Shown here: one piece after another, positions 46,101 to 57,520 of the stretch | Numbering within the stretch: position 1 is the stretch's first letter | Layout of the letters: each line of letters starts with the position of its first letter | From: Sextonia rubra | Taxonomy: Eukaryota; Streptophyta; Magnoliopsida; Laurales; Lauraceae | Direction: 5' to 3' | DNA: 64,000 nucleotides | NCBI GenBank assembly: GCA_037013555.1 | Contig: JASUAD010000001.1 | Span: 139,621,589-139,685,588 of the forward strand | Position numbers and translations under genes: made by a program | The notes under the pieces: generated by a model | Databases searched by the model: none | Seen by the model: only the letters and a program-made list of their open reading frames with translations | What the model was told of the DNA's origin: nothing

Positions 46101-49100
46101 CAATGTCACTTTGTTGTCAGTGCACCATTTAAGAGGGACCAAGACAAATCTAAAATAAGTTAAAAGGATAAGAATCACATATAGCAAGATTTTTTTTTTC
46201 TTGGGAAGGCAAAGATTACCTATAGCAAGATGGTGCAATAACATCAACTAACTCATTTGCTGGAAGGCAGAAATAAGGAACCTGATTTAAACAAAAGTTG
46301 TGTTAATGAAGAATACAAGTCATAGCATACAAGTCAATTGAGTAATACAAAAAAGATCAACAGTGCCAATGTACCTCTTCAATATGGCCATCCAAATGTT
46401 TCAAATGCACCTATTAAAGGAAAACAACCTAAATTAAAATGAACATCCTGATGAATATCACCTTATTGCATAATTGAAGAGACTGGATTTTAGAAATCAA
46501 CATATTTACTGTGTAAAATGAAGGAAAATGTAACTACCAAATAATCATGATGAATATCCCGTTATTGAATAATAAAAAAAAGTATAACTACATGAAGGAG
46601 AGACTCACTAAAGGTATTCTCAAGTAGTGCCTATCTAAAGAATGAACTGCACGCATGTGTGTGTGTTGTACACGTGTGGGTGATTGAGGTTTTCTCTTTT
46701 GCCCCATCATCTGAGTTTTGAGCTAAATATAAGCATCACCGAGTGTTTTGTTCCTTCATGCATGCAAATCATGTGTACTGCAAATGCATAATAGAGCACA
46801 ACATTTCAGGAGTCTACTAGAAAGCCTTCTGAAAAAAGAATCTTGAATGGATGTTAACTTATAAAAAAATATTAATAACCTCTACAACCCACATAACTTA
46901 TCAATGTTGATGGTGCGGTGAAAGGTAAGCCAAGGCCAGCAAGAGTAGAGGGTGTCTTCGCAATGTAATGGGGAGGTTCTTTTTATGTTTTCTAAGCATA
47001 TTGGAGTTTGTGATTCCAATGAAGTAGATATTTGAGTATTCTGGAAGCTCTCTGGTGATTTATGAGGCACTTCCAAGGTGCTCTTATTGTGAAAAGTGAC
47101 TCTTCTAATGCAATTACGTAGGTATCTAATCGGAAGATCAATCCATGTAAATTTCATTTCCTTTTTAGTGAAATCCGGGTGTTGGCAGCCTCAATTACTG
47201 TTGTTTTTCATCACGAGCTACGATCAGCCAACTTTATAATTGATGCTTTGGCTAAACAAGCGGTTGACAAGGTGTATCCTTGAGAGGGTTTCATTATGTA
47301 AGTTAGGTGGGGTGGGGTACATTACTCTTGTACCTCACTTTTTACTACTCTTTTTGTAATCTCATTTTTCTTTAATGAAAGTCTTTGTTTCTATCTCAAA
47401 AAAAAAAAAAAAAAGTCTCTACAACCCAGGCCATGGGGTTACGCAATAAGACATAAGTTATGTTCAGACACAATATGGTTATATTGAATATCTTGCAGAA
47501 AGAATTGCCATTTACACACGCCAAAGGATCCATTCAGTGAGGCTCTAAATGTGTCTGGTTTGGATCAAGCTAAACTGAATATGATTAACTGGGTCCATGG
47601 GGTCATAACGTACATCACATTTAAAAAAAAATAAAACAGAATGGAAGAGTTATTAATTTTTGAAAGACAATGAAAGTGATGCTCTGTATCATGAAAACAC
47701 TAATCATGGGTTCACCCGTATTCAAGTATGTCAGGTCTTACGCCCTAGACCTCGACTTTACCTGTTACCTAGACATGGTATTTTTAGGGTTGGGTCCAAC
47801 AACCTATTTATGGCCCTTCTATTTAAGCACCCCATCTTTAAACTTGAGCGTACCTAATAGCAACATAACCTCTTGGTTAGTTTGATTCCTTGAAATCACT
47901 AAGCTTTGGATTTCCAAGCCAAAGGAATCCATCCTTCAAAAGGGATACCTCGAATGATAAAATAATTGTGCACTGCTCTTTGATCTGAACCATTTGATCA
48001 TATATTGAGTCCACTGTCCTGAATCCTGCATTTTCTACCTTAGTTATTGAGCCCAAGCAAGGAAGCCTGAGACAACTAACAAAAACAGATCACCAAACTA
48101 CAAGTAGGGACTCTTGGACATCCCAGACACCCCAAAGCAAGAGCTATGACACCTTTAACAAACATGATATATTATCATGTTAAAAAAAAAAAGATTATTG
48201 AGTATCTCAAACCATTAAGAGCTTCATGTTCCAGAGAAAGAGGCAAGTCAAATTGTGATGAAGAGCAGCATATTCACAAATTACAGATCCACAGATATTT
48301 TCCAATATTATTCAACCACTAAAAGAGTTCAAAAGGTGCCACAAAGTGAATAGTGTGCATGGAATTAAAGCTCTGATGATTATTAGAACCTTGTAATCTT
48401 GCATGAATTCATAATGCAAAACTGTTTCAGGATCACTGCTCGCAGACTTCAAAAACTTCTCTAGTCCCTCCCGAGTTCCATTGTCCACTAAGAATAACAG
48501 ATCAGATTATTAATAAGAGTAGTTTTAATATGCTACCTGATTCAACAAGAGCTATATATTCATGAATGCAACTCTAAACTAACAATAGAAATATGTAATG
48601 GTGTGGGATTTTACATTCCATCATACATCCAACAACACAAATGAACAAGTGATGCTATCAAGAGATCAATATGAGAGCCTGAAATTACCACAATTGGTGC
48701 CAAGAACATAGAGCTTTTCTAAACCCAAGTGGTGCTCTATGGATCTTAATGCTGCAGTTCAAGAAATCACTCTGCATTACAAATACAATAGTAGAAGTCA
48801 CAATGAAGCAAATGTTCCACACAGAAAAACGAAATCCTGATCAGCGTACAGATTATACCTTGCACTTGACAACCAACACCACAGAACAAAAGACGTTTTA
48901 CCCCTGCTGCCTGTTGTATGGAAAATAAGATAAATTTGATACGATCTTTAAATAGTGGGAAGAAATAGATAATTTCGATTGTTGTAACATTATTGCTAAA
49001 AACAAATAAACAATGTTATAAGTAACATGACTTGAGAAACATGTTTGGGAATGTTTGTCCATTCTTTAATACTTGTATTCATTGCATTGGTGGTAGTTTC

Positions 49101-51400
49101 TTGTCAGGTTAAGAATAACATAAATTTGGAGACCTTCTAGTGAGACAAGAGGCCTCACAAAGATTCTGATCCCTTCTGGAGCATGATCTTGAGAATGGAG
49201 TTGTTACTCATTGTAGAGCTTTTATAGTTTTAATCTTACCCTTGTTCCAGATCAAACATCTTCTTCGGATTTCCATCCCTGTTTTCTCCATCAAATTCTA
49301 CACTTTCACTAACCATTCTAATTAATTCAGGCTGCCTGGGCCAACATTAAGTATTGGGCAATTAATCAGAGGTATTAATACAAACTTTGAAGATGAGGAA
49401 CATTGTTGTCATCATCATTCTCATCTGATCCTATTTGGATTTCAGAATTTTACTACTGTACTCTAAAATAACCTATGTCCAACATTCTTATCTATCAAAC
49501 TTTAAAGATAAGGAAAATCAAACTTAAATATGCTGAAAGGATCCAGATTCTAATGGTAGCCAGAAAGTCCAAGCCCAGGACCAATAAGCCGCACAGAGTG
49601 CTACATTAAGTATACCAACAACAAGATAGATACATCAAAACGTAAATACATATATACAAAAGATGCATTGGATGCTTCTACCATAATAAAGAATTGAAAT
49701 AAGGTACCTCGACAAGGGCAAGAGTATTCAGGTTAGGAGATAAAGTTGGCTTAACACCTTTTGCTGCAAAAACTTCATCTGGTGTCCTATTAGAAAAAAG
49801 AAAAAAAGGATGCATTAGTTCATCAAAAAATAAAAGAAGATAACCACGATAACTGATATCAAGTGCTCATAAAGAAAGGAGAAGTATGTGATGAAACAAT
49901 CAAAGAATATTATGATTTTGTATATGAAAAATCTAACATTTCAGTTCAAACTCAGATTCAAACCAACAGACCTTGCTAAAACAGGCTTTGGAGAAAGTCT
50001 GTCATCTGGGTCACTGCAGAGGTTACGACAATGAAATTATCAAATGATCTCATACTAATAAACATTCAAGAAAGCTACCTTCGGAGTTCAAATAGCTCAT
50101 AACTAGAGATCTTTGTCTTGAGGAGTACAGGAATATAATTGCACTAATACCTTTGAACACAAACAACAGCTTCTACCATGTTTGCTTTCAGCATTTCTAC
50201 CGCAATGGTTGTTACAATTCCTGTCCACTGTGCTCCTACAGTTAAAATTCAAAAACCAACATACAAGTGTCAACAGATAATGATTTTCAAGTACCAAGGT
50301 AAATTTTCTGAGTATAAATCTTGCAGCCATAAAGGATTTCATATTCGGATATAGTCATCGCTTTTTTCCTAGCAAAAGAATTAGATACAAACAAAAGCTT
50401 TCATTGATAACAAAATCTAAATTGACTGCAGCACAACAAATAAATGGGAAGACAGATAAACCTTCAACAGGCTTAGTTTTCCGAGCATATAGCAACTCAT
50501 CATGGACACCAAAGTACATCTCATCTGATGAGCCTGCTTTCCTCCCCCTACCATGGACAACCTCTTCCAAGCCCTAATACAAAGAATCTTGTAAGGCTAG
50601 ACTGTTTAAACAGAAAATAAAACAATGCAGATAAGGAAATGCAGACACTGAATCAAAACAGAGCTTCTTTGTAAGGCTGGACTGTTAAAACGGAAAATAA
50701 AACAATGCAGATAAGGAAAAGCAGACATTGAATTAAAACAGAGCAACATGCTGAGCTCTTATTCTCATGCTCATTGGCATTAGAAGTAATCACATCTAAA
50801 CCTAGGTTTTGATAGACACTTTAGTTAATACTAAAGCCTATATCTCAATTACTTATTCATGTATGATTTTTCTACACATCTTGATGCAGTATAGACCTCA
50901 ATGGCCACATGCGTACGGCCCAAGTAGATTTAGGATTTTTATTGAGTAACTATGTCATTAGATTTTATTTATTTTATGAGTTGTATTTAGGATTTAGTTT
51001 CCATATTATTTAGTTTACTAGTTTAATAGATTTCTTAGGCATTTATGGCATTGTAGAAATGAGATTAAAAGACTTTGATTGATTAATAGATTTATGGATT
51101 TTCTCCTAGAGGTGCGTCCTCGCATGTGAAGTATTCTTGACGATTCGAAGTGTCCCCGGACGCGTGGTTTCGGCACTTCAAGCAGGTCTAAACCCTAGGA
51201 CCAGCATCACATCTGCTATAGTCTATAGCATACTGAGTCTAAGAGGCAGTCATTTGAGTTGTTTTTAGCAACACTTACGAGAAAACGGAGATAGGTAATT
51301 TTCTTCTGTACCATGGAAAAAGAACCTGAACTTTTCATGAAAACAAACATAAACATACAAAAAATATTGGTTTTCTACAGCAAAGAAAAATAACATCAGA

Positions 51401-51447
<47 letters not shown>

Positions 51448-51580
51448 GTTACTTCAATCCTGGACATGCCATCTCCGAGGAAAGCACAGGCATTCTTGAC
51501 ATGGGCTATGTAATATGTATCGCAGAGGCCACATCGACTGCAAAGTAGTGAAATTAGAACAACCAAATCGAGATTTTCAT

Positions 51581-51640
<60 letters not shown>

Positions 51641-51941
51641 GTCTTTTATTCTTAGAAAATGAAAGGAGCAACAAAGGGACAAACCTGCAGTGATCTTTTG
51701 CAGGATAGACGCCTCCTGGGGGAATGGGTTTTGACCGTTTCCTCCAATCATCTCTAAGCTGAACGGACTTCGAGCTTTTCTCTGCCAAAACTCAATACAA
51801 AAGGGCTCAAAACAAGAAAGAAGAAGATCTAGAATAAGAGGAAGAAGAAAATATATACAGACCCTGAGAAGACGATGCAGAGACAAAGGAGGATGAGATT
51901 GGAAAGGAAGAAGTGGAAGAAGCCACGAAAGCCATGGCCAT
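43137..51941 (-). CDS. HCAR: 7-hydroxymethyl chlorophyll a reductase, chloroplast
   Basis: Nineteen exons join in frame (1377 nt, 458 residues): 51863-51941, 51685-51781, 51453-51537, 50462-50573, 50151-50235, 49972-50013, 49708-49786, 48859-48910, 48689-48751, 48390-48487, 46375-46410, 46220-46281, 45879-45906, 45035-45114, 44407-44476, 44254-44311, 43502-43566, 43308-43402, 43137-43227. All introns are GT-AG. The protein matches plant HCAR of the FrhB family end to end. HCAR uses reduced ferredoxin to convert 7-hydroxymethyl chlorophyll a to chlorophyll a, the last step of the chlorophyll cycle and part of chlorophyll b breakdown. The Ser-rich N-terminus (MAMAFVASSTSSFP) is a transit peptide. 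Cys58, 61, 64 and 76 (HCSRCGLC...NAC) and Cys295/298 (SCYSC) are candidate 4Fe-4S ligands. GVGCQVQ and GYMGVPKY are conserved. It ends KILSCK, slightly longer than usual. Confidence 0.96.
44597..44963. mobile_element. MITE in an HCAR intron
   Basis: The left terminus 44597-44617 and right terminus 44944-44963 are inverted repeats (core ATATTCATGTGCATATG), differing by one inserted base. The interior is non-coding, with 'tgggacccactg' and 'ggggtccaccatgggcccca' stretches. Flanks are TA-rich, so the target duplication is ambiguous. Confidence 0.75.
45341..45568 (-). mobile_element. tRNA-derived SINE with internal minisatellite
   Basis: Read on the minus strand it starts TTAGCGGTTCTTACCTGG (A-box-like) and has a clear B box GGGTTCAAACC (plus 45533-45543). 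It ends 'ggggtacc' with an A tract (plus T run 45351-45358). The target duplication ATTCTTC lies at 45334-45340 and 45569-45575. The body holds about six 21-bp units of the type 'cccacacatgcgggaagaaag'. Confidence 0.7.
46892..47416 (+). mobile_element. 5'-truncated LINE with RNase H tail in an HCAR intron
   Basis: The plus strand has NVDGAVKGKP, SDSSNAIT, ITVVFHHELRSANFIIDALA (RNase H, broken by stops), a 3' UTR, and a poly(A) run at about 47398-47414. The perfect 12-bp target duplication CTCTACAACCCA lies at 46880-46891 and 47417-47428. It is antisense to HCAR, within the intron between 46411 and 48389. Confidence 0.88.
50882..51209 (+). mobile_element. Solo LTR in HCAR intron 3
   Basis: Begins TGATGCAGTATAG and ends CCAGCATCA, flanked by CATCT at 50877-50881 and 51210-51214. 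It is collinear with the LTRs at 25935 and 28976 (shared 'tttgattgattaata' and 'gaggtgcgtcctcg'). It is therefore the same family, reduced to one LTR by recombination. Antisense to HCAR. Confidence 0.9.
51417..51444. repeat. (AG)14 microsatellite next to HCAR exon 3
   Basis: Directly follows an (AT)n run. In the HCAR transcript it reads (CU)14 and starts about 8 nt after the exon 3 splice donor. Confidence 0.95.
51585..51636. repeat. (CT)26 microsatellite before HCAR exon 3
   Basis: In the HCAR transcript it reads (AG)26 and ends about 47 nt before the exon 3 acceptor. It is complementary to the repeat on the other side of the exon. Confidence 0.95.
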
Positions 51942-52680
51942 GGAAATGAGAGAGTTAGAGTAACAGAACCAACCAAAACCAAACTGCCTCTTGTCTTCTG
52001 CTGTCCACACATAAACACGCATGAGATGTCATGTAAGTGGATAACGTACTATACGCCAGCAGAATGACCCGTGCTAAGCACAGGTATGACCAGTCACTCC
52101 ACATAATTAGTCTTGAGATCTTTTGGGTATTAACTACACACGCATATTTTAGTATGGTAATGGTTAGTCTTTTTATCTAAAACGTTGAGAGGTCATGAGT
52201 CCAACTATATATTTTGTAGCTTTTTACAGATGCTCAATAAAAAAGTTAAAATTAAAAGGGATTTAATTAAAATTGAGTACAAAAACCCTTCTCAGTAATA
52301 TATTATAATGGGTGGGTTAAGAGGTGGGCCCAAATTTCATACATGAGATTGTGCAAATCAGACTCAATTAAAAACAAGTCATGAGATGTTGATAAATGGT
52401 TATTTGTTACATGCAGTTGAGCTTGTGAGGTACATTTAGATATAAATTTACAGACCAAAAGATGATAGATTGAAAGATCTTAAACAAAGGTTATTTAAAA
52501 AATTCTCCATCACTAGATTATCCTACCTTGTGATTTAACAGCTTTAAGTCAAATTTTTAAAACCCATATAACTTTAAGTCCACCTCCAGTGTTTTTAGAG
52601 CTTTAAGTCCATTTGGACATTTTGCCCTCTGAAACACTAAAATATTAACATTCTCTCCCTCTTAAAAAAACGGATCTTAA
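51942..52680. other. HCAR 5' flank
   Basis: No coding sequence. A degenerate SINE-like stretch ('ggtcatgagtccaac') lies near 52150-52210. HCAR and the GT14 gene diverge from this 2.4-kb interval, but the retroelement debris between them makes a shared promoter unlikely. Confidence 0.4.
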
Positions 52681-52689
52681 TATGCCAGC

Positions 52690-53570
52690 ATTGTTATAGT
52701 CCGATCGGCGTCCAGAGACCGACAACCTTCAGCTAGCGACTTGTTGGATGGACTTTTGACAAATTTTTTTTTATACACCATGATCACATGATCTTGTTTC
52801 TAATATATTTGCTTGATGTTCTTGTTTAATGCATAATCTTGTTTGCTTCAATTTGTGCGCTATCAAAATTCTCAATGTTCTTATATCTCATGTTCGTGTT
52901 TCTGACACATTTGCTTAATGTTCATGTTAATTATATACACTAATATATGATCTTGTGTCATTCAATTTATGCACTATTAGAATTTTTAATATTTTTGTAT
53001 CTCATGCTCCCGTTTCTAATATATCTGGTTGATGTTTCTGTTTATCAAGCACACTAATATATGATCATATTTCATTCAACTTGTGCACTATCAGAATTCT
53101 TAATGTTTCTGTATTTCATATTCCTTTTTCAAGCATATTTTTATTTCTAACACATTTGATTGATATTCCTATTTATTATTTATACTAATTTATGATCTTG
53201 TTTTTTTCAATTTTGTGCATTATCAAAATTTTAATGTTTCTGTTTTAAGCATTTTCTGTTTCTGACACATCTGATTGATATTCCTATTTACCACGTATAT
53301 TAGTATATGATCTTGTTTTCTTCAATTTGCGCAATGAAAATTCAGAATTATTAATGTTTTTGTGTCTCGTGTTATTGATTATTTAATTTGAGTATTGAAA
53401 ATTTTGGAATTCTCAATGTTCTTAATTAAAATTCAAAATTCTTAATGTTCCTGTTTTCAACATTCCTCGCCGGCCACTGATCAACGAGATGTTACGGTAC
53501 TAAATAGTTATAATATTTAATTTGACGTGTTCCATCAATCCTGCGGCTTTTGGCGTATTTGTTTATTCCA
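52690..53570 (+). mobile_element. LTR-like segment with tandem repeats and a primer site
   Basis: About five imperfect repeats of roughly 103-130 bp start near 52798, 52901, 53015, 53145 and 53261. Each contains 'ctaacacatttgattgatgtt'-like and 'actaatatatgatcttgttt'-like blocks. The segment is followed at about 53580 by TTGGTATTAGAGCC, one base different from the initiator tRNA-Met primer-site consensus. This suggests an LTR plus leader of a decayed retroelement; boundaries and coding parts are not visible. Confidence 0.5.
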
Positions 53571-54296
53571 AAATATTTGGTATTAGAGCCAACCTCCATG
53601 TCTACAGGTTCAAGCTATGAAAAGAGTTATTTTGGAGTAGACTGATAAATACATAAAAAAATGTGTTGATCATTAGTCAAAAAAGTCGTTGGCAGGCCGT
53701 CGGTAGTTGCAGGCCGGCAATGGTCGCTGGAACAATGGCTAGCGAATAAGCGTTACAAAGAAATAAGAAAATTTTAATAGTAGAATTACCATTATTACAA
53801 AATATATAGAATAGAATGAACTTAAAGCATTAATTCTTATAGCATTAGTAGGTTATTGCAACTAACAACTTAGGAGGTGGACTTCTATTTAATTAAGTTT
53901 GAAAATTTGAATTTCCACCTAAAAAAACATCCTAGCATTCTCAAATGTAGATTTTGATTGAAATCCATCCAATGAAGAGTGATGGCTCAGTGAGCGCAAA
54001 ATGATGCTGAATGAAGTGAAGAAAAGAACATCAAGGTTGCTCCTAGAGTAACATTTTCATTTTTTATGGGACCTATACGGACCATACCTGCTGTTTTTAA
54101 CAATTATGGGATCCATCAAACATTCAAAAATTGGCCATACCTAGTTTGGCCCGACACGTTCTCAACCCCATTAAACGACCGGGTCAGATTTGGATCAACC
54201 CTTGCAACTTACTCAACAATAATCACCGGACCCGACCCAATCAACCTGCCCGCTAGTTCCTTCACCCTCTGTCTTCCCTCTGTCAGTTGATCAGTT

Positions 54297-54316
54297 TCTC
54301 TCTCTCTCTCTCTCTA
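54297..54316 (+). promoter_or_regulatory. CT-rich Y patch upstream of the GT14 gene
   Basis: The run 'tttctctctctctctctctc' lies 66-85 bp before the start codon. Pyrimidine patches near the transcription start are a common plant core-promoter feature. No clear TATA box was found, so the start site is inferred. Confidence 0.4.
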
Positions 54317-54381
54317 CAAAATCTGAAAAATCCAATCTTTGAGATGTCTGAAGCCCTCAAAACCAGAAGTTAAAAGAAGCA

Positions 54382-57300
54382 ATGCAGGGTTCTTCTTCTT
54401 CTTCTACTTCTTCTTCTTCTTCTTCGAAGGAGACGAAAACCCTCTTCTATCTTTTAGCCACGTGTCTCGTCTCCATCTTCTTCATCCTCTCCTTCTCCCG
54501 CCGCTCTCCTCCCTCTTACTCCGACCACCACATCCGCCTCAACTCCTCATCTCCTCCTGTTTCCATCGCCTACCTCCTCTCCGGCTCCTCCCTCGACTCC
54601 GACCGCCTCCTCCGCCTCCTCTTCTCCATCTACCACCCCAACAACCGCTACCTCCTCCACCTCGACCTCTCCGCCCCCGACAACCTCCGCCGCCGCCTCG
54701 CCCTCTCCGTCCGCTCCGTCCCAGTCTTCCGCGCCGCCGGCAATGTTGATGTTGTCGGCCGACCCGACTTCGCCAACCAACGCGGATCCTCCGCCCTCGC
54801 CTCCACGCTCCATGGCGCCGCCATCCTCCTCCGCCTCCACCCCACTTGGGACTGGTTCATCAATCTCGACGCCCGTGATTACCCCCTCGTCAATCAAGAT
54901 GGTTCGATTCTATTCCTCAAAGGACAGGATAAAAGATTCCAACTTTTTCCCTTGAAATTTTGATTTGGGTTTTGATGGGTTTGTTTCTATGTCTGGTTTT
55001 GATCCTATCCTCAAAGAAAATCAGTCTTTCTCTCGTTTTGATTTTGCAAATCTCGATTTGGGCTTGTAACAAATGGTCTCTGTTTTCTTTCTTCAAATTT
55101 TGATGTGGGTTTTGATGGGTTTGCAGATCTTCTTCATGTGATGTCGTTTCTTCCGAGGGATCTCAATTTCGTGCAGCATAGCAGTCGCATTGGTTGGAGA
55201 GAGTATGGACATTTTAACTTGCTTTTGTGATTGGGTTTTGTTTATATTGGATTACTATAAAGAGTGTGATTGGTGTTTTTCAGATCTAGGAGAATTAAGC
55301 CAATTATCGTTGATCCTGCCCTCTATCTTTCAGCAAAGAGTGATGTGTTCTATGCCACGCAGAAGCGCGAGTTGCCAAATGCGTACACGATATTCACAGG
55401 TTAGGATTTGTTGCTGTCTAGCAATCTTCGATTGTGTCCAATGTTGTTTAAGCTATACGTATTCTGTTGGTAATGTGTTACTGTTTCTCAGCTGGTTAAC
55501 AGAATTAATCCTGGGTAAATGGGGATGGACATGGGAATGAATGTGAATATTGTATAAACATTTTCTGTGGTTTGATATGTGAAAACCCACGGGCGCAGCG
55601 ACGCCCTTTACCCCATAGAAATGAAGCTCAGTGTGTGAGGGGAAATTCAATGTTCCTTTGTAGATTCCACGGCCCTTAACAGTTCACCCTTTTTCCCACC
55701 TTTTTAATAAAACAATCCTTCATAGGAATTCCTACGATCAGTATGAAAATGCATGTAAATGTTCTCCAAATTCATGTGGAGTGTATATTTCACTGATTTT
55801 ATTTAAAGAAGTCTGTGATAGAGAGACCCTCTAAATATGATTAACAGATTGCAGTTGTTGTTTATACAAGGACTTGGTGCATTTACTTGTCTAAATGCTC
55901 CTGTTTGCACGAAATATTAGTCAATATCCTAACTTTTTTCAAGATTGTTGTTTTAATTTTTTTAGTTAGTGTAGTTCTAAACAATTTCTTGCTAGGAGCA
56001 GATGCTCCATTCAAATTGTCGTTAAAGATGTACAAGAAATCTGTGGTAAGAGAAGCAATGTACACCCTTTCGGTCTTAGGATGTTAGTTTTAATGATTTT
56101 GTTGGTTAATTTTTATTGTTTACTAATAAGAGGGTTATTATTATGATTTTTTTTTGAAATGATAATGAGTGCTTATTGTTGTGTTATAAAACAAAACAAA
56201 ACAAAACAAAACAAAACCGAGAGTGGTTTGTTGTTGTTGGCCTTTTTTTTTGGCCTTTTTTTTTTAACTTAGCACAAAAGAAGAAATCCTTGCATAGGTG
56301 TGCTTGCATTCTCTTTTTGAAGTATCTTGGAAGACTGTCCCTTTGTTTTAATTACAGTGCCATATGCTGCCTTTTTCAATGCCAAGGAGCATATAGAACT
56401 TAAATAAAGGATTGGATTCTTGGAATAAATTTGTTTTCCTTAATATGCAGATTTCCCAAACTGGAGTGACTTTTGAGGTCATCATTATGTGACAAATGAA
56501 AGTTGCTCTAGTTCCCTTTTTTTCAAAAAAAAAAAATTAAACAAGTTGTTTTTTGATAAACTGACTAGTTCCCTGATGGAGTGGACGACTTCTTGGTATG
56601 AATCAATAATCATTTATCAATGCAAATTAATCCTTCATGCAGAATATCCAATGTTTGTGATTGTTACACTGTTTCACATGAGTGTACTAGACTGAGAGAG
56701 GATGATTCGCATCGACCGACTGGTGAACAAGCATTCCTATCCTGTACTAATCATCACTGACAAGTAGCTTCCATCAGCTCTAATTATAGATAACCATCCT
56801 TATTTTTTTTCACTGTATAAAAAAATATCGTATAATTAAAATAAGCGGACCAATAAAATAGCATGGAAATATTTAATGCTTGCCATCTGTTTGTTGCATC
56901 TGCGCTTTTGTATCTGTAGTGGTCAGCTATCAGAGCTTTTTTTCCTGTCTTTTCATGTAAGGAACTGGAAGGATTAGATTCCCACATTAATGCATTTCCT
57001 TTCTGTAGGTTCTCCTTCTGTTATTCTAAGTCGAAAGTTTGTGGAGTTCTGCATCTTGGGTTCAGACAATTTGCCAAGGACTCTTTTGATGTACTATGCA
57101 AATACACCTTCATCTCACACCAATTACTTCCACACTGCCGTCTGCAATTCTAGAGAATTTAATAAGACTACTGTGAACTACAACATGCACTACGTTTCAT
57201 GGGACCATCCCCCCAAGAAGGACCCAAGACCACTTGGTTTAGGAGACTTTGAAAAGATGATTGAGAGTGGGGCAGCCTTTGGAACACAATTCTCTATCAA

Positions 57301-57520
57301 TGGTTCAGTTCTTGACCATATTGATAGGGAGGTCTTGAATCGCAGTCCTGGGAAGATTGTGCCTGGTGGGTGGTGTTTAGGTGAAGGTGATGACCCATGC
57401 ACAGTATGGGGAGATGCTAATGTTCTAAGACCTGGATCAGGGGCTAAAAGGTTTGAGAAAGCTATTGTAGACCTTCTTTCAAATGGGACTTTCCGATCCC
57501 AACAGTGTATATCTGAATGA
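54382..57520 (+). CDS. GLCAT14: GT14 beta-glucuronosyltransferase (GlcAT14-like)
   Basis: Four exons, 54382-54901, 55127-55202, 55284-55399 and 57009-57520, join in frame (1224 nt, 407 residues). A short Ser-rich cytosolic tail is followed by one membrane segment (TLFYLLATCLVSIFFILSF, about 20-38), giving a type II Golgi protein. The Branch/GT14 domain starts near residue 58 (SIAYLLSG, YHPNNRYLLHLDLSAP). It includes WDWFINLDARDYPLVNQDD, LPRDLNFVQHSSRIGW, YYANTPSSHTNYFHT, VSWDHPPKKDPRPLGL and PGGWCLGEGDDPCTVWGDAN. Arabidopsis GlcAT14A-C add glucuronic acid to galactan side chains of arabinogalactan proteins; the same role is inferred here. INLDARDYPL differs from the more usual INLSASDYPL. Exon 1 is far more GC-rich at third codon positions than exons 2-4. 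Which paralogue it is cannot be decided here. Confidence 0.93.
56187..56217. repeat. (AAAAC)n microsatellite
   Basis: About six AAAAC units in intron 3 (1.6 kb) of the GT14 gene. Nothing else of note was seen in that intron. Confidence 0.9.

Noticed and set aside
51942..54381. Bidirectional promoter between HCAR and the GT14 gene
   Set aside because: The 2.4-kb gap is mostly retroelement debris and the two starts are far apart; no shared core promoter seen.
54339..54897. Long overlapping frames on both strands over GT14 exon 1 (Pro/Leu-rich and Gly/Glu-rich)
   Set aside because: Shadows produced by the very GC-rich codon use of exon 1; the GT14 frame is the one with conserved motifs.
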